Of a stretch of DNA of 49,697 nt, positions 34,396-43,164 are shown piece after piece (positions within the stretch are counted from its first letter, which is position 1; each line of letters opens with the position of its first letter). Under the pieces are notes generated by a model. The model was not told the DNA's origin, made no database searches, and saw only the letters and a list, made by a program, of their open reading frames with translations. This DNA is from Piscinibacter sp. (lineage in GTDB: Bacteria; Pseudomonadota; Gammaproteobacteria; Burkholderiales; Burkholderiaceae_C). The stretch spans positions 1-49,697 of the forward strand of contig JAHBZL010000038.1 in the NCBI GenBank assembly GCA_019635485.1, given 5' to 3'. Both the position numbers and the translations under genes were made by a program.

Positions 34396-35079
34396 ATGTC
34401 GATCTTCCGCAACCTCGATGCCAACTGCCCGGGCTGCGACACGCCGGTGACCTTCGAACTGGTCTACAGCGTGGCCGCCGACCGCCGGCCCGACCTGCGC
34501 GAGGCCATCCTCGACGGCAGCTTCCAGCGCAAGGCCTGCCCGACCTGCGGCACGCAGTTCCGCGCCGAACCGGAGTTCAGCTACATGGACATCAGCCTCG
34601 GCCTGTACATCGGCGTCTGGCCGGTGTCGATGCGCGCCAAGTGGCGCGAGCAGGCCGAGCGCACGCAGAAGGTGTTCGACGACATGCTCGGCCCGGGCGC
34701 CTCGCGCGAGGCGCAGGAGATCGGCAAGCGGCTGCAGGCGCGCGCGGTGTTCGGCTGGGCGGCGCTGGTCGAGAAGATCCTGGCGCGCCAGGCCGGCATC
34801 GACGACCGCACGCTGGAGATCGCCAAGGCGATGGTGATGCGCAACCTCGACACGATGCCGGTGCCCGGGGCGCAGGAGTTCCGCCTGCTGCGCCTGGAGG
34901 ACGAAGATCCGGTGTTCGGCTGGGTGCGCACCTCCGACGGGGTGGCCAGCAACGCGGTGCGCGTGCCGCGCAAGCTGATCGGCGAGATCGAGGCCACGCC
35001 GGAGAAGTGGGAACCGCTGCGTGAACGCATCGGCGACGGCCTCGTCGTGGACCTGCAGCGCGAGATGCTGGCCGACTGA
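34396..35079 (+). CDS. CpXC-domain protein
   Basis: A 227-residue cytoplasmic protein. Two CPxC knuckles (Cys11/Cys14 in CPGC and Cys48/Cys51 in CPTCG) form a probable zinc site of the CpXC family. The rest is helical, with a C-terminal mixed region VFGWVRTSDGVASNAV. GGAG sits 6 bases before ATG 34396, 10 bases after the metallopeptidase stop, so the genes form an operon. CpXC proteins have no established biochemical role; here it could be an adaptor, antidote or regulator of its partner, which is inference from position only. Confidence 0.8.
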   Translation: MSIFRNLDANCPGCDTPVTFELVYSVAADRRPDLREAILDGSFQRKACPTCGTQFRAEPEFSYMDISLGLYIGVWPVSMRAKWREQAERTQKVFDDMLGPGASREAQEIGKRLQARAVFGWAALVEKILARQAGIDDRTLEIAKAMVMRNLDTMPVPGAQEFRLLRLEDEDPVFGWVRTSDGVASNAVRVPRKLIGEIEATPEKWEPLRERIGDGLVVDLQREMLAD

Positions 35080-35137
35080 TCCGCCACCCGGCCCCGTGCG
35101 GCCACGCGGGTGCGGTCGGCCGCGAGGAGTCCCTGCG

Positions 35138-36916
35138 ATGAAGCGATTCCCTGCCTCGTGCGCCGCGGCGCTCCTGGCCGCGGCCTGTTTCGCCGGCACC
35201 GCGGCGGGCGAGGGACCGGGCCGCGGCGACCGCTATTCCGGCGCGCCCTGGGCCAGCCGTTCGCCGGTGCTGGGCCGGCACGGCATGGTCTGCACCGAGC
35301 AGCCGCTGGCCTCGCTGATCGCGGTGGACACCCTGCGCCGCGGCGGCAGCGCGGTCGACGCGGCGATCGCAGCGAACGCGGCGCTGGGCCTGATGCAGCC
35401 GGTGCTCAACGGCATCGGCGGCGACCTGTTCGCGATCGTCTGGGATCCGAAGACGAAGCAGGTCTACGGCTACAACGGCTCCGGCCGCAGCGCGCGCGGG
35501 CGCGACCTCGCGCAGATGCGCGCGCAGGTGGAGTCGGCCTACCAGCGCGCCGGCCGTCCGACGCGACCGCACATCCCGCCCGTGGGCTCGCTCTCGGTCA
35601 CGGTGCCAGGCGCGGTCGACGCCTGGTTCGCGCTGCACCAGCGCTTCGGCAAGCTGCCGATGGCGCAGGTGCTGCAGCCGGTGATCGACCAGGCGAACGA
35701 CGGCGTCGTGGTGACGCAGCTGGTGGCCGACTACTGGAAGGGCAACATGGCGGCCTTCGAGCGCTGGGCTGCCGTCATCGAGGAAAGCGCCAATGCGCGC
35801 CGCACCTACCTGATCGACGGGCGCGCACCGGCCGAGGGGGACGTGTTCCGCAATCCCGACCTCGCGCGCACGCTGGCCACGCTGGCGCGCGAGGGCCGCG
35901 ACGCCTTCTACAAGGGCGGGATCGCTCGCACGATGGACGCCTACTTCCGGCGCATCGGCGGCGACCTGCGCTACGAGGATTTCGCCGCGCATGCCGGCGA
36001 GTGGGTCCAACCGCTGAGCGTGCCCTACCGCGGTTACGAGGTCCACGAGCTGCCGCCCAACGGGCAGGGCGGCGCGGTGCTGCAGATGCTGCGCATCCTG
36101 CAGGGCTACGACCTGAAGGCCATGGGCGCCGGCTCGGCCGACACGCTGACCGCCATGATCGAGGCCAAGCGCCTGGCCTACGAGGACCTGGCGCGCTGGT
36201 ATGCCGATCCGGCCTTCGCCAAGGTGCCGATGGACGCGCTGCTGTCGCAGCGCTATGCGGACGAGCGGCGCCGCCTGATCCGCCCGGACCGCGCGAACCC
36301 GGACATCGGCCCGGGCGAGCCGCGCCTGCGCGACGGCGACACCATCTACCTGAGCACCGCCGACGCCGACGGCATGATGGTCTCGCTGATCCAGTCCAAC
36401 TACCGCGGCATGGGCTCGGGGCTGGTTCCCGACGGGTTGGGCTTCATGTTCCAGGACCGTGGCGAGCTGTTCTCGCTCGATCCCGCCTCGGCCAACGTCT
36501 ACGCGCCGGGCAAGCGCCCGTTCCACACCATCATCCCGGGCTTCGTGACGAAGGACGGCCAGCCCTTCCTCGCGTTCGGCCTGATGGGCGGCGACATGCA
36601 GCCGCAGGGGCATGTGCAGGTGCTGACGAACATCATCGACTTCGGCATGAACGTGCAGGAGGCCGGCGACGCCGCGCGCTGGCGCCACGCCGGCAGCAGC
36701 GAAGCGACCGGCGAGGCGTCGGCCGGCATCGGCAGCGTCGAGATGGAGTCGGGTTTCGACCCCGCGGTGAAGGCGGCCCTGGCCCGGCGCGGCTATGCCA
36801 TCAAGCCCGGGGACGGCAACTTCGGTGGTTACCAGGCCATCCTGTTCGACGCCGCGCGCGGCGTGTACTGGGGCGCCTCGGAGATGCGCAAGGACGGTCA
36901 GGCGATCGGCTACTGA
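35138..36916 (+). CDS. Gamma-glutamyltransferase family protein
   Basis: A 592-residue periplasmic Ntn-hydrolase. ATG 35138 has GAGGAG upstream and opens a Sec signal (MKRFPASCAAALLAAACFAG). Family hallmarks are GMVCTEQPLASLIAVDTLRR, GGSAVDAAIAANAALGL, NGIGGDLFAIVWD, PGAVDAWFALHQRFG and LPPNGQGGAVLQML. The autocleavage nucleophile is Thr402 in DGDTIYLSTADADG, and the substrate region GMGSGLVPDGLGFMFQDRG follows. The usual TTHxS reads DTIYLS, so it belongs to the broader acylase-like GGT group; true glutathione hydrolysis is plausible but unproven. It starts 58 bases after the CpXC gene. Confidence 0.92.
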   Translation: MKRFPASCAAALLAAACFAGTAAGEGPGRGDRYSGAPWASRSPVLGRHGMVCTEQPLASLIAVDTLRRGGSAVDAAIAANAALGLMQPVLNGIGGDLFAIVWDPKTKQVYGYNGSGRSARGRDLAQMRAQVESAYQRAGRPTRPHIPPVGSLSVTVPGAVDAWFALHQRFGKLPMAQVLQPVIDQANDGVVVTQLVADYWKGNMAAFERWAAVIEESANARRTYLIDGRAPAEGDVFRNPDLARTLATLAREGRDAFYKGGIARTMDAYFRRIGGDLRYEDFAAHAGEWVQPLSVPYRGYEVHELPPNGQGGAVLQMLRILQGYDLKAMGAGSADTLTAMIEAKRLAYEDLARWYADPAFAKVPMDALLSQRYADERRRLIRPDRANPDIGPGEPRLRDGDTIYLSTADADGMMVSLIQSNYRGMGSGLVPDGLGFMFQDRGELFSLDPASANVYAPGKRPFHTIIPGFVTKDGQPFLAFGLMGGDMQPQGHVQVLTNIIDFGMNVQEAGDAARWRHAGSSEATGEASAGIGSVEMESGFDPAVKAALARRGYAIKPGDGNFGGYQAILFDAARGVYWGASEMRKDGQAIGY

Positions 36917-37028
36917 GCGCGCGGACGGGCCCTGGCCCGGATCCGGACGCCTGGCCGGTGGCCTGGTGCGTGCGGGGGTGCGGGCGCCGCTGAGTCGAGG
37001 CCCGCGGGGTCGCCTGGCCCGCTCCGCC

Positions 37029-37034
37029 TAAAAT
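37029..37034 (+). promoter_or_regulatory. Probable -10 element of the HU gene
   Basis: TAAAAT followed by CGCGCC stands out in GC-rich surroundings and matches the usual look of Burkholderiales -10 regions. It would give a leader of about 75 bases before ATG 37117. No good -35 hexamer is visible 17 bases upstream. Confidence 0.4.
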
Positions 37035-37116
37035 CGCGCCCGTTCGCGCCAATGCGCCCGTTCTCGGGCGCCGGCCGGGCGACATCACTCCACACTCCAT
37101 CAGACCTCAAGACTCC

Positions 37117-37596
37117 ATGGCAACTGCGAAGAAGGCAACTGCAAAGAAGGCTCCGGCCAAGAAGGCCACGACGAAGGCCGCGAAGACCACCGCGAAGACC
37201 ACCGCGAAGACCGCGCCCAAGGCCGCGGCCAAGCCCGCTGCGGCCGCGCCGCTCAAGCCGGTCATCACCGGCCCGCTGAAGCCGATCAAGACGGCGTTCA
37301 ACAAGACCAGCCTGGTCGCCCACCTCGCCTCGACCGCCGCGGTCGACCCCAAGGCCGTCAAGGCCGTCATCGCGGCGCTGGAAGCGACGATCGCGGCCTC
37401 GGTCGCCAAGAAGGGCGCCGGCGCGTTCACGCTGCCCGGCCTGTTCAAGGTCACCTCGGTCCACGTGCCGGCAAAGAAGGCCCGCATGGGCATCGACCCG
37501 TTCACCAAGCAGGAGCGCAAGTTCGCCGCCAAGCCGGCGACCACCAAGGTCAAGGTGCGCGCGATGAAGAAGCTGAAGGACGCCGCGCTCGCCTGA
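37117..37596 (+). CDS. HU-family DNA-binding protein with histone H1-like N-terminal tail
   Basis: A 159-residue nucleoid protein. Residues 1-45 are a Lys/Ala/Thr tail built from AKKA/AKKT units (MATAKKATAKKAPAKKATTK), like eukaryotic H1 tails. Residues 58-150 are an HU/IHF fold: FNKTSLVAHLASTAAVDPKA, VKAVIAALEATIAASVAKKG, the beta saddle GAFTLPGLFKVTSVHVP and ARMGIDPFTKQERKFAAKPA where the DNA-intercalating arm should be. Tailed HU proteins are common in Burkholderiales. It is a single-gene unit with its own -10 element and strong terminator. Confidence 0.92.
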   Translation: MATAKKATAKKAPAKKATTKAAKTTAKTTAKTAPKAAAKPAAAAPLKPVITGPLKPIKTAFNKTSLVAHLASTAAVDPKAVKAVIAALEATIAASVAKKGAGAFTLPGLFKVTSVHVPAKKARMGIDPFTKQERKFAAKPATTKVKVRAMKKLKDAALA

Positions 37597-37617
37597 GACA
37601 CGCGCGCGCCGCATCGA

Positions 37618-37641
37618 CAAGGGGCCCCGCGGGGCCCCTTG
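37618..37641 (+). terminator. Strong hairpin terminator after HU
   Basis: Perfect inverted repeat of CAAGGGGCCCC and GGGGCCCCTTG around GC, followed by TTCGTTTCC. It lies 21 bases after the HU stop and precedes the aldo/keto reductase promoter. Confidence 0.8.
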
Positions 37642-37722
37642 TTCGTTTCCGACCGGACCGACGCGGTCGACACCGCCCGGCATCGGCCTGTCCGGTGCCT
37701 GGTCAAAAGGATGCACCTATAG

Positions 37723-38766
<1,044 letters not shown>

Positions 38767-38788
38767 GCGCGGGCGCGGGCCGGCGTCC

Positions 38789-39217
38789 TCAGGCCCGGGG
38801 GTACAGGATCATCTGCGTGCAGCGGAACACTGCGATCACCTGGCCGTCGCGTTCGCGGCGCACCGTGGCGTCCCACACCTGCGTCGAACGGCCGCCGTGC
38901 AGCAGCGTGGCCGTGCAGGCGATGGCGCCTTCGCGCTCGGTGCCCAGCAGGTTGGTCTTGAGCTCGACGGTGGTGAAGCCCGCCGCGCCGTCCGGCAGGT
39001 GGGCCACGCAGGCGTAGCCGGCCGCGGTGTCCGCCAGCGACACCACGGTGCCGGCGTGCAGGTAGCCGTTGGGCGCCATGTGGTGCGGGCGCACGACGAG
39101 CCGGGCCTCGAGGCGGCCGGCCTCGAGCGCGGTCACCTCCACGCCCAGGTGCCCGGGCAGCGCGCCGTGGCTGCGTTCGTTGAGCGACTGGACGGTGATC
39201 TCGGGACGGGGTTGCAC
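38789..39217 (-). CDS. PaaI-type hotdog thioesterase, GTG start
   Basis: A 142-residue acyl-CoA thioesterase. The hotdog signature PNGYLHAGTVVSLADTAAGY contains the catalytic Asp. The C-terminal part has TTVELKTNLLGTEREGAIAC and RSTQVWDATVRRERDGQVIA. GTG 39217 is chosen because GGAGAA lies 6 bases upstream and the protein then has normal length; the longer frame from 39310 adds an Arg-rich tail without support. It diverges from the GlxA-type regulator, which may control it. Confidence 0.88.
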   Translation of the reverse strand: MQPRPEITVQSLNERSHGALPGHLGVEVTALEAGRLEARLVVRPHHMAPNGYLHAGTVVSLADTAAGYACVAHLPDGAAGFTTVELKTNLLGTEREGAIACTATLLHGGRSTQVWDATVRRERDGQVIAVFRCTQMILYPRA

Positions 39218-39363
39218 GAAGAGTTCTCCGGGAAGGGGTCGATGGACGATGCGAGGCCCGACGTGGCGCCTGGCGATGCGGCAGTCTCGCACCGCGCGGC
39301 GGCGCGGCAAAGGCGTTACGATGCCCGCCGCCGCTGGTTTCCGGTCATTCGAAGGAGTTGCCG

Positions 39364-40338
39364 ATGACGCAGCATCGGGTCGTCGTCCTCGCGCTGCCGG
39401 GCTCCGTGGCCTTCGACATGGTCGCGCCGGTCCAGGTGCTGCGGCGGGTGCCGAAGCAGCGCTACGCGATCGAGGTGTGCGGCGTGCAGGCCGGCCCGGT
39501 GCTGTCGGCCTTCGGCCTGCAGCTGTCCTGCGAGCGCGGCCTCGAGGCCCTGGCCGATGCCGACACGGTGATCGTCCCGGGCCGCGACGATGCCACCGAG
39601 GACGTGGCGCCGGCGGTGCTGGAGGCCTTGCGCGCCGCCCATGAACGCGGCGCGCGCATCGCCTCCATCTGCACCGGCGCGTTCGTGCTGGCGCGGGCCG
39701 GCCTGCTCGACGGACTTCGCGCGACGACCCACTGGGCGCTCGCCCGCACGCTGGCCGAGCAGTTCCCGCGCGTCCGGGTCGACGCTGACGTGCTCTACGT
39801 CGACGAGGGCCGCGTGCTCACCTCCGCCGGCGCGACGGCCGGCATCGACCTGTGCATCCACCTCGTGCGCCTGGACCATGGGGAGCATGTGGCCAACGGG
39901 GTCTCGCGCATCATCGTGGCCAGTCCCCATCGCAGCGGCGGACAGGCGCAGTTCATCGCGCGGCCTCTGCCGCCCACGCGCACGCGCCAGCTGGAGCCCG
40001 TGCTTCGCTGGGCCACCGAAAACCTGCATCGCGAATTGGGCGCCCGCGAGCTGGCGGAGAAAGCCGGCTTGACGACGCGCTCGCTGGCGCGTCGCTTCCA
40101 GGACGAGCTCGGTGTGTCGCCGCTGCAGTGGCTGATCGAGCAGCGCGTGCGCAAGGCGCAGCAGCTGCTGGAGACCAGCGACCTCCCGGTCGAGCGGATC
40201 GCGCAGGACTGCGGTTTCGGCACGTCGCTGACGTGCCGCATCCACTTCAAGCGCACGGTCAAGGTGTCGCCGATGGAGTACCGGCGCACCTTCCGCGCAC
40301 GCGGCAGCGCTTCCGGCCGCGCTCCCCGCGTGGCCTGA
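39364..40338 (+). CDS. GlxA-type transcriptional regulator (DJ-1/PfpI plus AraC helix-turn-helix)
   Basis: A 324-residue regulator. The N-terminal DJ-1/PfpI-like domain (1-190) has HRVVVLALPGSVAFDMVAP, VIVPGRDDA and ICTGAFVLARAGLLDG with the nucleophile-elbow Cys, then ATTHWALA. The C-terminal AraC domain (about 215-315) has ELAEKAGLTTRSLARRFQDE, SPLQWLIEQRVRKAQQLLE and IAQDCGFGTSLTCRIHFKR. ATG 39364 has GAAGGAG 6 bases upstream. Ligand unknown; relatives respond to choline-derived or amino-acid signals. Confidence 0.94.
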   Translation: MTQHRVVVLALPGSVAFDMVAPVQVLRRVPKQRYAIEVCGVQAGPVLSAFGLQLSCERGLEALADADTVIVPGRDDATEDVAPAVLEALRAAHERGARIASICTGAFVLARAGLLDGLRATTHWALARTLAEQFPRVRVDADVLYVDEGRVLTSAGATAGIDLCIHLVRLDHGEHVANGVSRIIVASPHRSGGQAQFIARPLPPTRTRQLEPVLRWATENLHRELGARELAEKAGLTTRSLARRFQDELGVSPLQWLIEQRVRKAQQLLETSDLPVERIAQDCGFGTSLTCRIHFKRTVKVSPMEYRRTFRARGSASGRAPRVA

Positions 40339-40359
40339 CGCGGCGCGCCGCCCGCCCGC

Positions 40360-40692
40360 TCAGAGCCGCTCGCGCAGGTCGGCCAGCAGGGCCTCGATGG
40401 CCGGCTCGTTGCGCCGGTAGTAGGTCCACTGGCCGACGCGCTTGGCCGACAGCAGCCCCGCCTGCTGCAGCTGGGCCAGGTAGGCCGAGACGGTGGACTG
40501 CGTCAGGCCGACCTTCTGCTGGATCAGCGTCACGCAGACGCCGTCGTCCTCGAAGGTGCCCACCGGCTGCTCGCCGAAATGGCGCGGCGGATCGCGCAGC
40601 CACTCCATGATGTTGAGGCGGGCCTCGTTGCCCAGGATCTTCAGGACCCGGGCCACGTCGACCGCCGGCGCGGCTTGTCTCTTGCGGGGCAT
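40360..40692 (-). CDS. ArsR-family winged helix repressor
   Basis: A 110-residue regulator. It has VLKILGNEARLNIMEWLRDP, the recognition helix region QQKVGLTQSTVSAYLAQLQQ and the wing SAKRVGQWTYYRRNE. No metal-binding motif is seen; the single Cys in GVCVTLIQQ could be a redox or electrophile sensor. It diverges from the RidA-MDR pair with two AT-rich inverted repeats between them. Confidence 0.92.
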   Translation of the reverse strand: MPRKRQAAPAVDVARVLKILGNEARLNIMEWLRDPPRHFGEQPVGTFEDDGVCVTLIQQKVGLTQSTVSAYLAQLQQAGLLSAKRVGQWTYYRRNEPAIEALLADLRERL

Positions 40693-40702
40693 GCCGGCTT
40701 AT

Positions 40703-40794
40703 ACATCGAAAAACAGCGATATCCCGCAGCCACTGGCGGATCGCCTCGTCGCGATCGGGGGCGCCGGCGCGTAAATATCGAAGAAGACCGATAT
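40703..40794. promoter_or_regulatory. Two inverted-repeat operators between ArsR and RidA genes
   Basis: Copy 1 is ACATCG-N8-CGATAT (40703-40722) and copy 2 is ATATCG-N8-CGATAT (40775-40794, perfect arms). Both have an A-rich 8-base spacer (AAAAACAG, AAGAAGAC) and their starts lie 72 bases apart. One abuts the ArsR start and the other precedes the RidA gene, fitting repression of both divergent units by the ArsR protein. Confidence 0.65.
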
Positions 40795-40849
40795 CTAGAT
40801 ACTATCCGGCGCCACTGACACGACCGATGCCGCGAGGCCGTCCCTTCCC

Positions 40850-41305
40850 ATGAACACCACGCCGCTGACCGAAGCCGACGTCCCGCGGGACGTTCCCGAA
40901 CCACTGGGCGCGTACGTCGCCGTGCGAATCGTCGACAAGCAAGGCACCGTGTCGGGCCAGTTCCCGCTGCAGGCCGGCCGGATGCGCCACCCGGGCGTCG
41001 TCGGCGCGGGTGTCGATCTCGACGCCGCACGCGAGGCCGCGACCGTCGCGGCGCTGAACGTGCTGGGCCAGATCCGCCGGCGCCTGGGCTCGCTGGACGG
41101 CGTGCAGCTGATGCATGTCGACGGCCTCGTTGCGGCCGTGCCGGGCTTCGGCGAACTGCCGCGGGTGCTCGACGCCGCCTCCGAGACCTTCGTCGCCATC
41201 CTCGGCGAGCGCGGCCGGCATTCGCGCGCGCTGGTGCCGGTCGGGTCGCTGCCCGGCAACGCCTGCCTCGAGCTGGTCGTGAGCTTCGTGCACGCCGGCC
41301 CCTGA
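40850..41305 (+). CDS. RidA/YjgF-family protein
   Basis: A 151-residue protein of the RidA-like enamine/imine deaminase superfamily, in the variant with longer strands. It has YVAVRIVDKQGTVSGQFPLQ, the A-R-E-A-A-T-V-A-A-L-N helix (AALNVLGQIRRRLGSLDGV) and GLVAAVPGFGELPRVLDAAS. The family Arg lies in HSRALVPVGSLPGNACLELV, and the sequence ends VSFVHAG. It sits directly downstream of the twin ArsR-type operators and 117 bases before an MDR oxidoreductase on the same strand. Confidence 0.9.
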   Translation: MNTTPLTEADVPRDVPEPLGAYVAVRIVDKQGTVSGQFPLQAGRMRHPGVVGAGVDLDAAREAATVAALNVLGQIRRRLGSLDGVQLMHVDGLVAAVPGFGELPRVLDAASETFVAILGERGRHSRALVPVGSLPGNACLELVVSFVHAGP

Positions 41306-41422
41306 GCCGTCGGGCGCGCAGCGCCCGGCTCGATCTCCCTCCCTGTCGCGGGCCGCGCACTGCGGGCGGCCCGGGGCGATGTCGTGTCCGCAGTCGAATC
41401 GAGTCATCGAAGGAGTAGAGAA

Positions 41423-42454
41423 ATGAAGGCAGCTGTGTTCCGCGAGTTCGGCGGTGCCGACGTGCTGAAGTACGAAGAGGTCCCGACGCCCCGGCCGCGG
41501 CCGGGCTGCGTGCTGGTGAAGGTGCTGGCCACGGGCATCAACCGGCTGGAGGTCTTCCTGCGCCGCGGCGACGTGACGCGCGAGATCGCGCTGCCGCACG
41601 TGCTGGGCTCGGACGCCGCGGGCGAGATCGCGGCGCTCGGCGACGGCGTGCAGGGCCTGGCCGTCGGCGAGCGTGTGGTGCCGATGCCGGGTTATCCGCT
41701 GGACGACGCGCACCGCTCGTTCAGCCCGCTGAGCGCCGCGCCGAGCTATGCGATCGGCGGCATCGTGCAGTGGGGCACCTACGCGCAGTACCTCGAGGTG
41801 CCGGCAGGCTGGGTGGTGCGCGATCGCACCGGGCTGCCGCCCGAGGCGGTGGCGACGCTGCCGATGGTGGCGGTCACCGGCGTGCGCGCGGTGCGCCACG
41901 TGGGCGGCGTCAAGGCCGGCGACCATGTGTTGATCCAGGCCGGCGCGGCCGGCACCGCGAGCTTCAGCATCCAGCTCGCGAAGGCGCTCGGCGCCCACGT
42001 GGCCACGACGGTGGACGCCGACGAGAAGGCGCAGCTCGCGCGCGACCTCGGCGCCGACCTGGTGGTCGACGTGCGGGGGCAGGACTTCGTCGCCGCCGTG
42101 CTCGACTGGACGTCCGGCCGGGGCGTGGACGTGGCGATCGACAACCTCGGCGGACCGGTGCTGCAGCGGAGCATCGACGCCACACGCGTGGGCGGCACGG
42201 TCGTCACGATGGGCTTCGTCGCGGGCAACGAGGCCACGTTCAAGGTGCGCGAGTTCTTCTTCGCCCACAAGACGCTGCGCGGCACGCTGATGGGCGACGC
42301 ACAGGACCTGGCCTACGCGCTGGACCTCGTGCATTCGGGCCGCATCCGGCCGGTGCTGGACCGCGTGCTGCCGCTGTCGGAGGCCGCCGCGGCGCACGCC
42401 ATCGTCGAGGCCAACCAGGCGCTGGGCAACGTGGTGATGCTGCCCTGGCAGTGA
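41423..42454 (+). CDS. MDR-family quinone/NADPH oxidoreductase
   Basis: A 343-residue zinc-independent MDR protein. It has MKAAVFREFGGADVLKYEEV, LPHVLGSDAAGEIAALG and WGTYAQYLEVPA, then the Rossmann part VLIQAGAAGTASFSIQLAKA with the AAG-x-x-G-type loop slightly altered (AGAAGTAS), and RGVDVAIDNLGG. Cys residues of a structural zinc lobe are absent. It should reduce quinones or enones with NADPH. AAGGAG lies 8 bases before ATG 41423. It is probably co-regulated with RidA by the ArsR protein. The 117-base gap before it holds a CGGGCGC/GCGCCCG hairpin (41311-41327). Confidence 0.91.
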   Translation: MKAAVFREFGGADVLKYEEVPTPRPRPGCVLVKVLATGINRLEVFLRRGDVTREIALPHVLGSDAAGEIAALGDGVQGLAVGERVVPMPGYPLDDAHRSFSPLSAAPSYAIGGIVQWGTYAQYLEVPAGWVVRDRTGLPPEAVATLPMVAVTGVRAVRHVGGVKAGDHVLIQAGAAGTASFSIQLAKALGAHVATTVDADEKAQLARDLGADLVVDVRGQDFVAAVLDWTSGRGVDVAIDNLGGPVLQRSIDATRVGGTVVTMGFVAGNEATFKVREFFFAHKTLRGTLMGDAQDLAYALDLVHSGRIRPVLDRVLPLSEAAAAHAIVEANQALGNVVMLPWQ

Positions 42455-42472
42455 GCGCCGCGGACCCGGCAC

Positions 42473-42499
42473 GGCACGGCCGGGTCAGCCGGCCGTGCC
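42473..42499. terminator. Bidirectional hairpin between convergent genes
   Basis: An 11-base-pair stem of GGCACGGCCGG and CCGGCCGTGCC closes a 5-base loop (GTCAG). It lies after the MDR stop at 42454, and the right arm enters the 3' end of the isochorismatase-type gene. No T-run follows in either direction. Confidence 0.55.
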
Positions 42500-43108
42500 G
42501 GCGATGAACTCGTCGGTGGTCATCAGGGCGTGCGCGAAATAGGGCGCGTTGTGCACCAGCGTCGCCTCCATCTCCTGCTGGTGGAAGGAGGCCGTCGCGT
42601 CGGTCAGCAGCGTGACGTGGTAGCCCAGCTCGGCGCCGTAGCGCGCCGTCGCCTCGAAGCAGGCGTTGGTGCGCAGGCCGCATAGCACGATGTGGTCGAT
42701 GCCGTGCTGGCGCAGCAGCAGGTCCAGGTCCGTGTTGGCGAAGCCGCTGTGGGTCCAGTGCTCGGCGCATTCGATCTCGCCGGGCTGCGGCCGGAGGTCC
42801 GGCGGATAGTCGCCCCCCCAGCCGCGGCGCGCGAAGCTGCGGTACTGGGCGGCCTTGCGATGCGTGAAGTTGGCGAACAGCCAGGTCTGGTAGTCGCCCT
42901 CCTCGTAGCGCCGGTGCGGCACGAAGACCACGCGCAGCGCGCGCCGGCGCGCGTGGTCCAGCAGGCGACGGAGGTTCGGTACCAGGCCGACGCGCTCTGC
43001 CTGCGCCTTCAGCAGCGGCCACAACGCGCCGCCTTCGGAGATGAAATCGTTCAGCGGGTCGATGAACAGGACGGCCGTCGAGCGCAGGGGATAGACAGGG
43101 TGGGACAT
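42485..43108 (-). CDS. Isochorismatase-type cysteine hydrolase
   Basis: A 207-residue cytosolic hydrolase of the isochorismatase/nicotinamidase superfamily. The catalytic triad positions are Asp in LFIDPLNDF, a basic position in the VVFVPHRRYEEGDY region (Arg/His where Lys is usual) and Cys in LCGLRTNACFEATAR. GGAG lies 7 bases before ATG 43108. It is convergent with the MDR gene. The changed middle residue means the reaction cannot be assigned. Confidence 0.88.
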   Translation of the reverse strand: MSHPVYPLRSTAVLFIDPLNDFISEGGALWPLLKAQAERVGLVPNLRRLLDHARRRALRVVFVPHRRYEEGDYQTWLFANFTHRKAAQYRSFARRGWGGDYPPDLRPQPGEIECAEHWTHSGFANTDLDLLLRQHGIDHIVLCGLRTNACFEATARYGAELGYHVTLLTDATASFHQQEMEATLVHNAPYFAHALMTTDEFIAGTAG

Positions 43109-43164
43109 GCTGGAGCTCCTCGCCGGCCCGGGCCGCCACCGCGGCGGACCGGCCTGAGGCCACT

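Noticed and set aside
30537-34442. A 1301-residue open frame antisense to the metallopeptidase-like gene
   Set aside because: It is Arg/His/Leu-rich with no domain, and is explained by the strong GC3 bias of the sense gene; it also crosses the divergent promoter region and the GST start.
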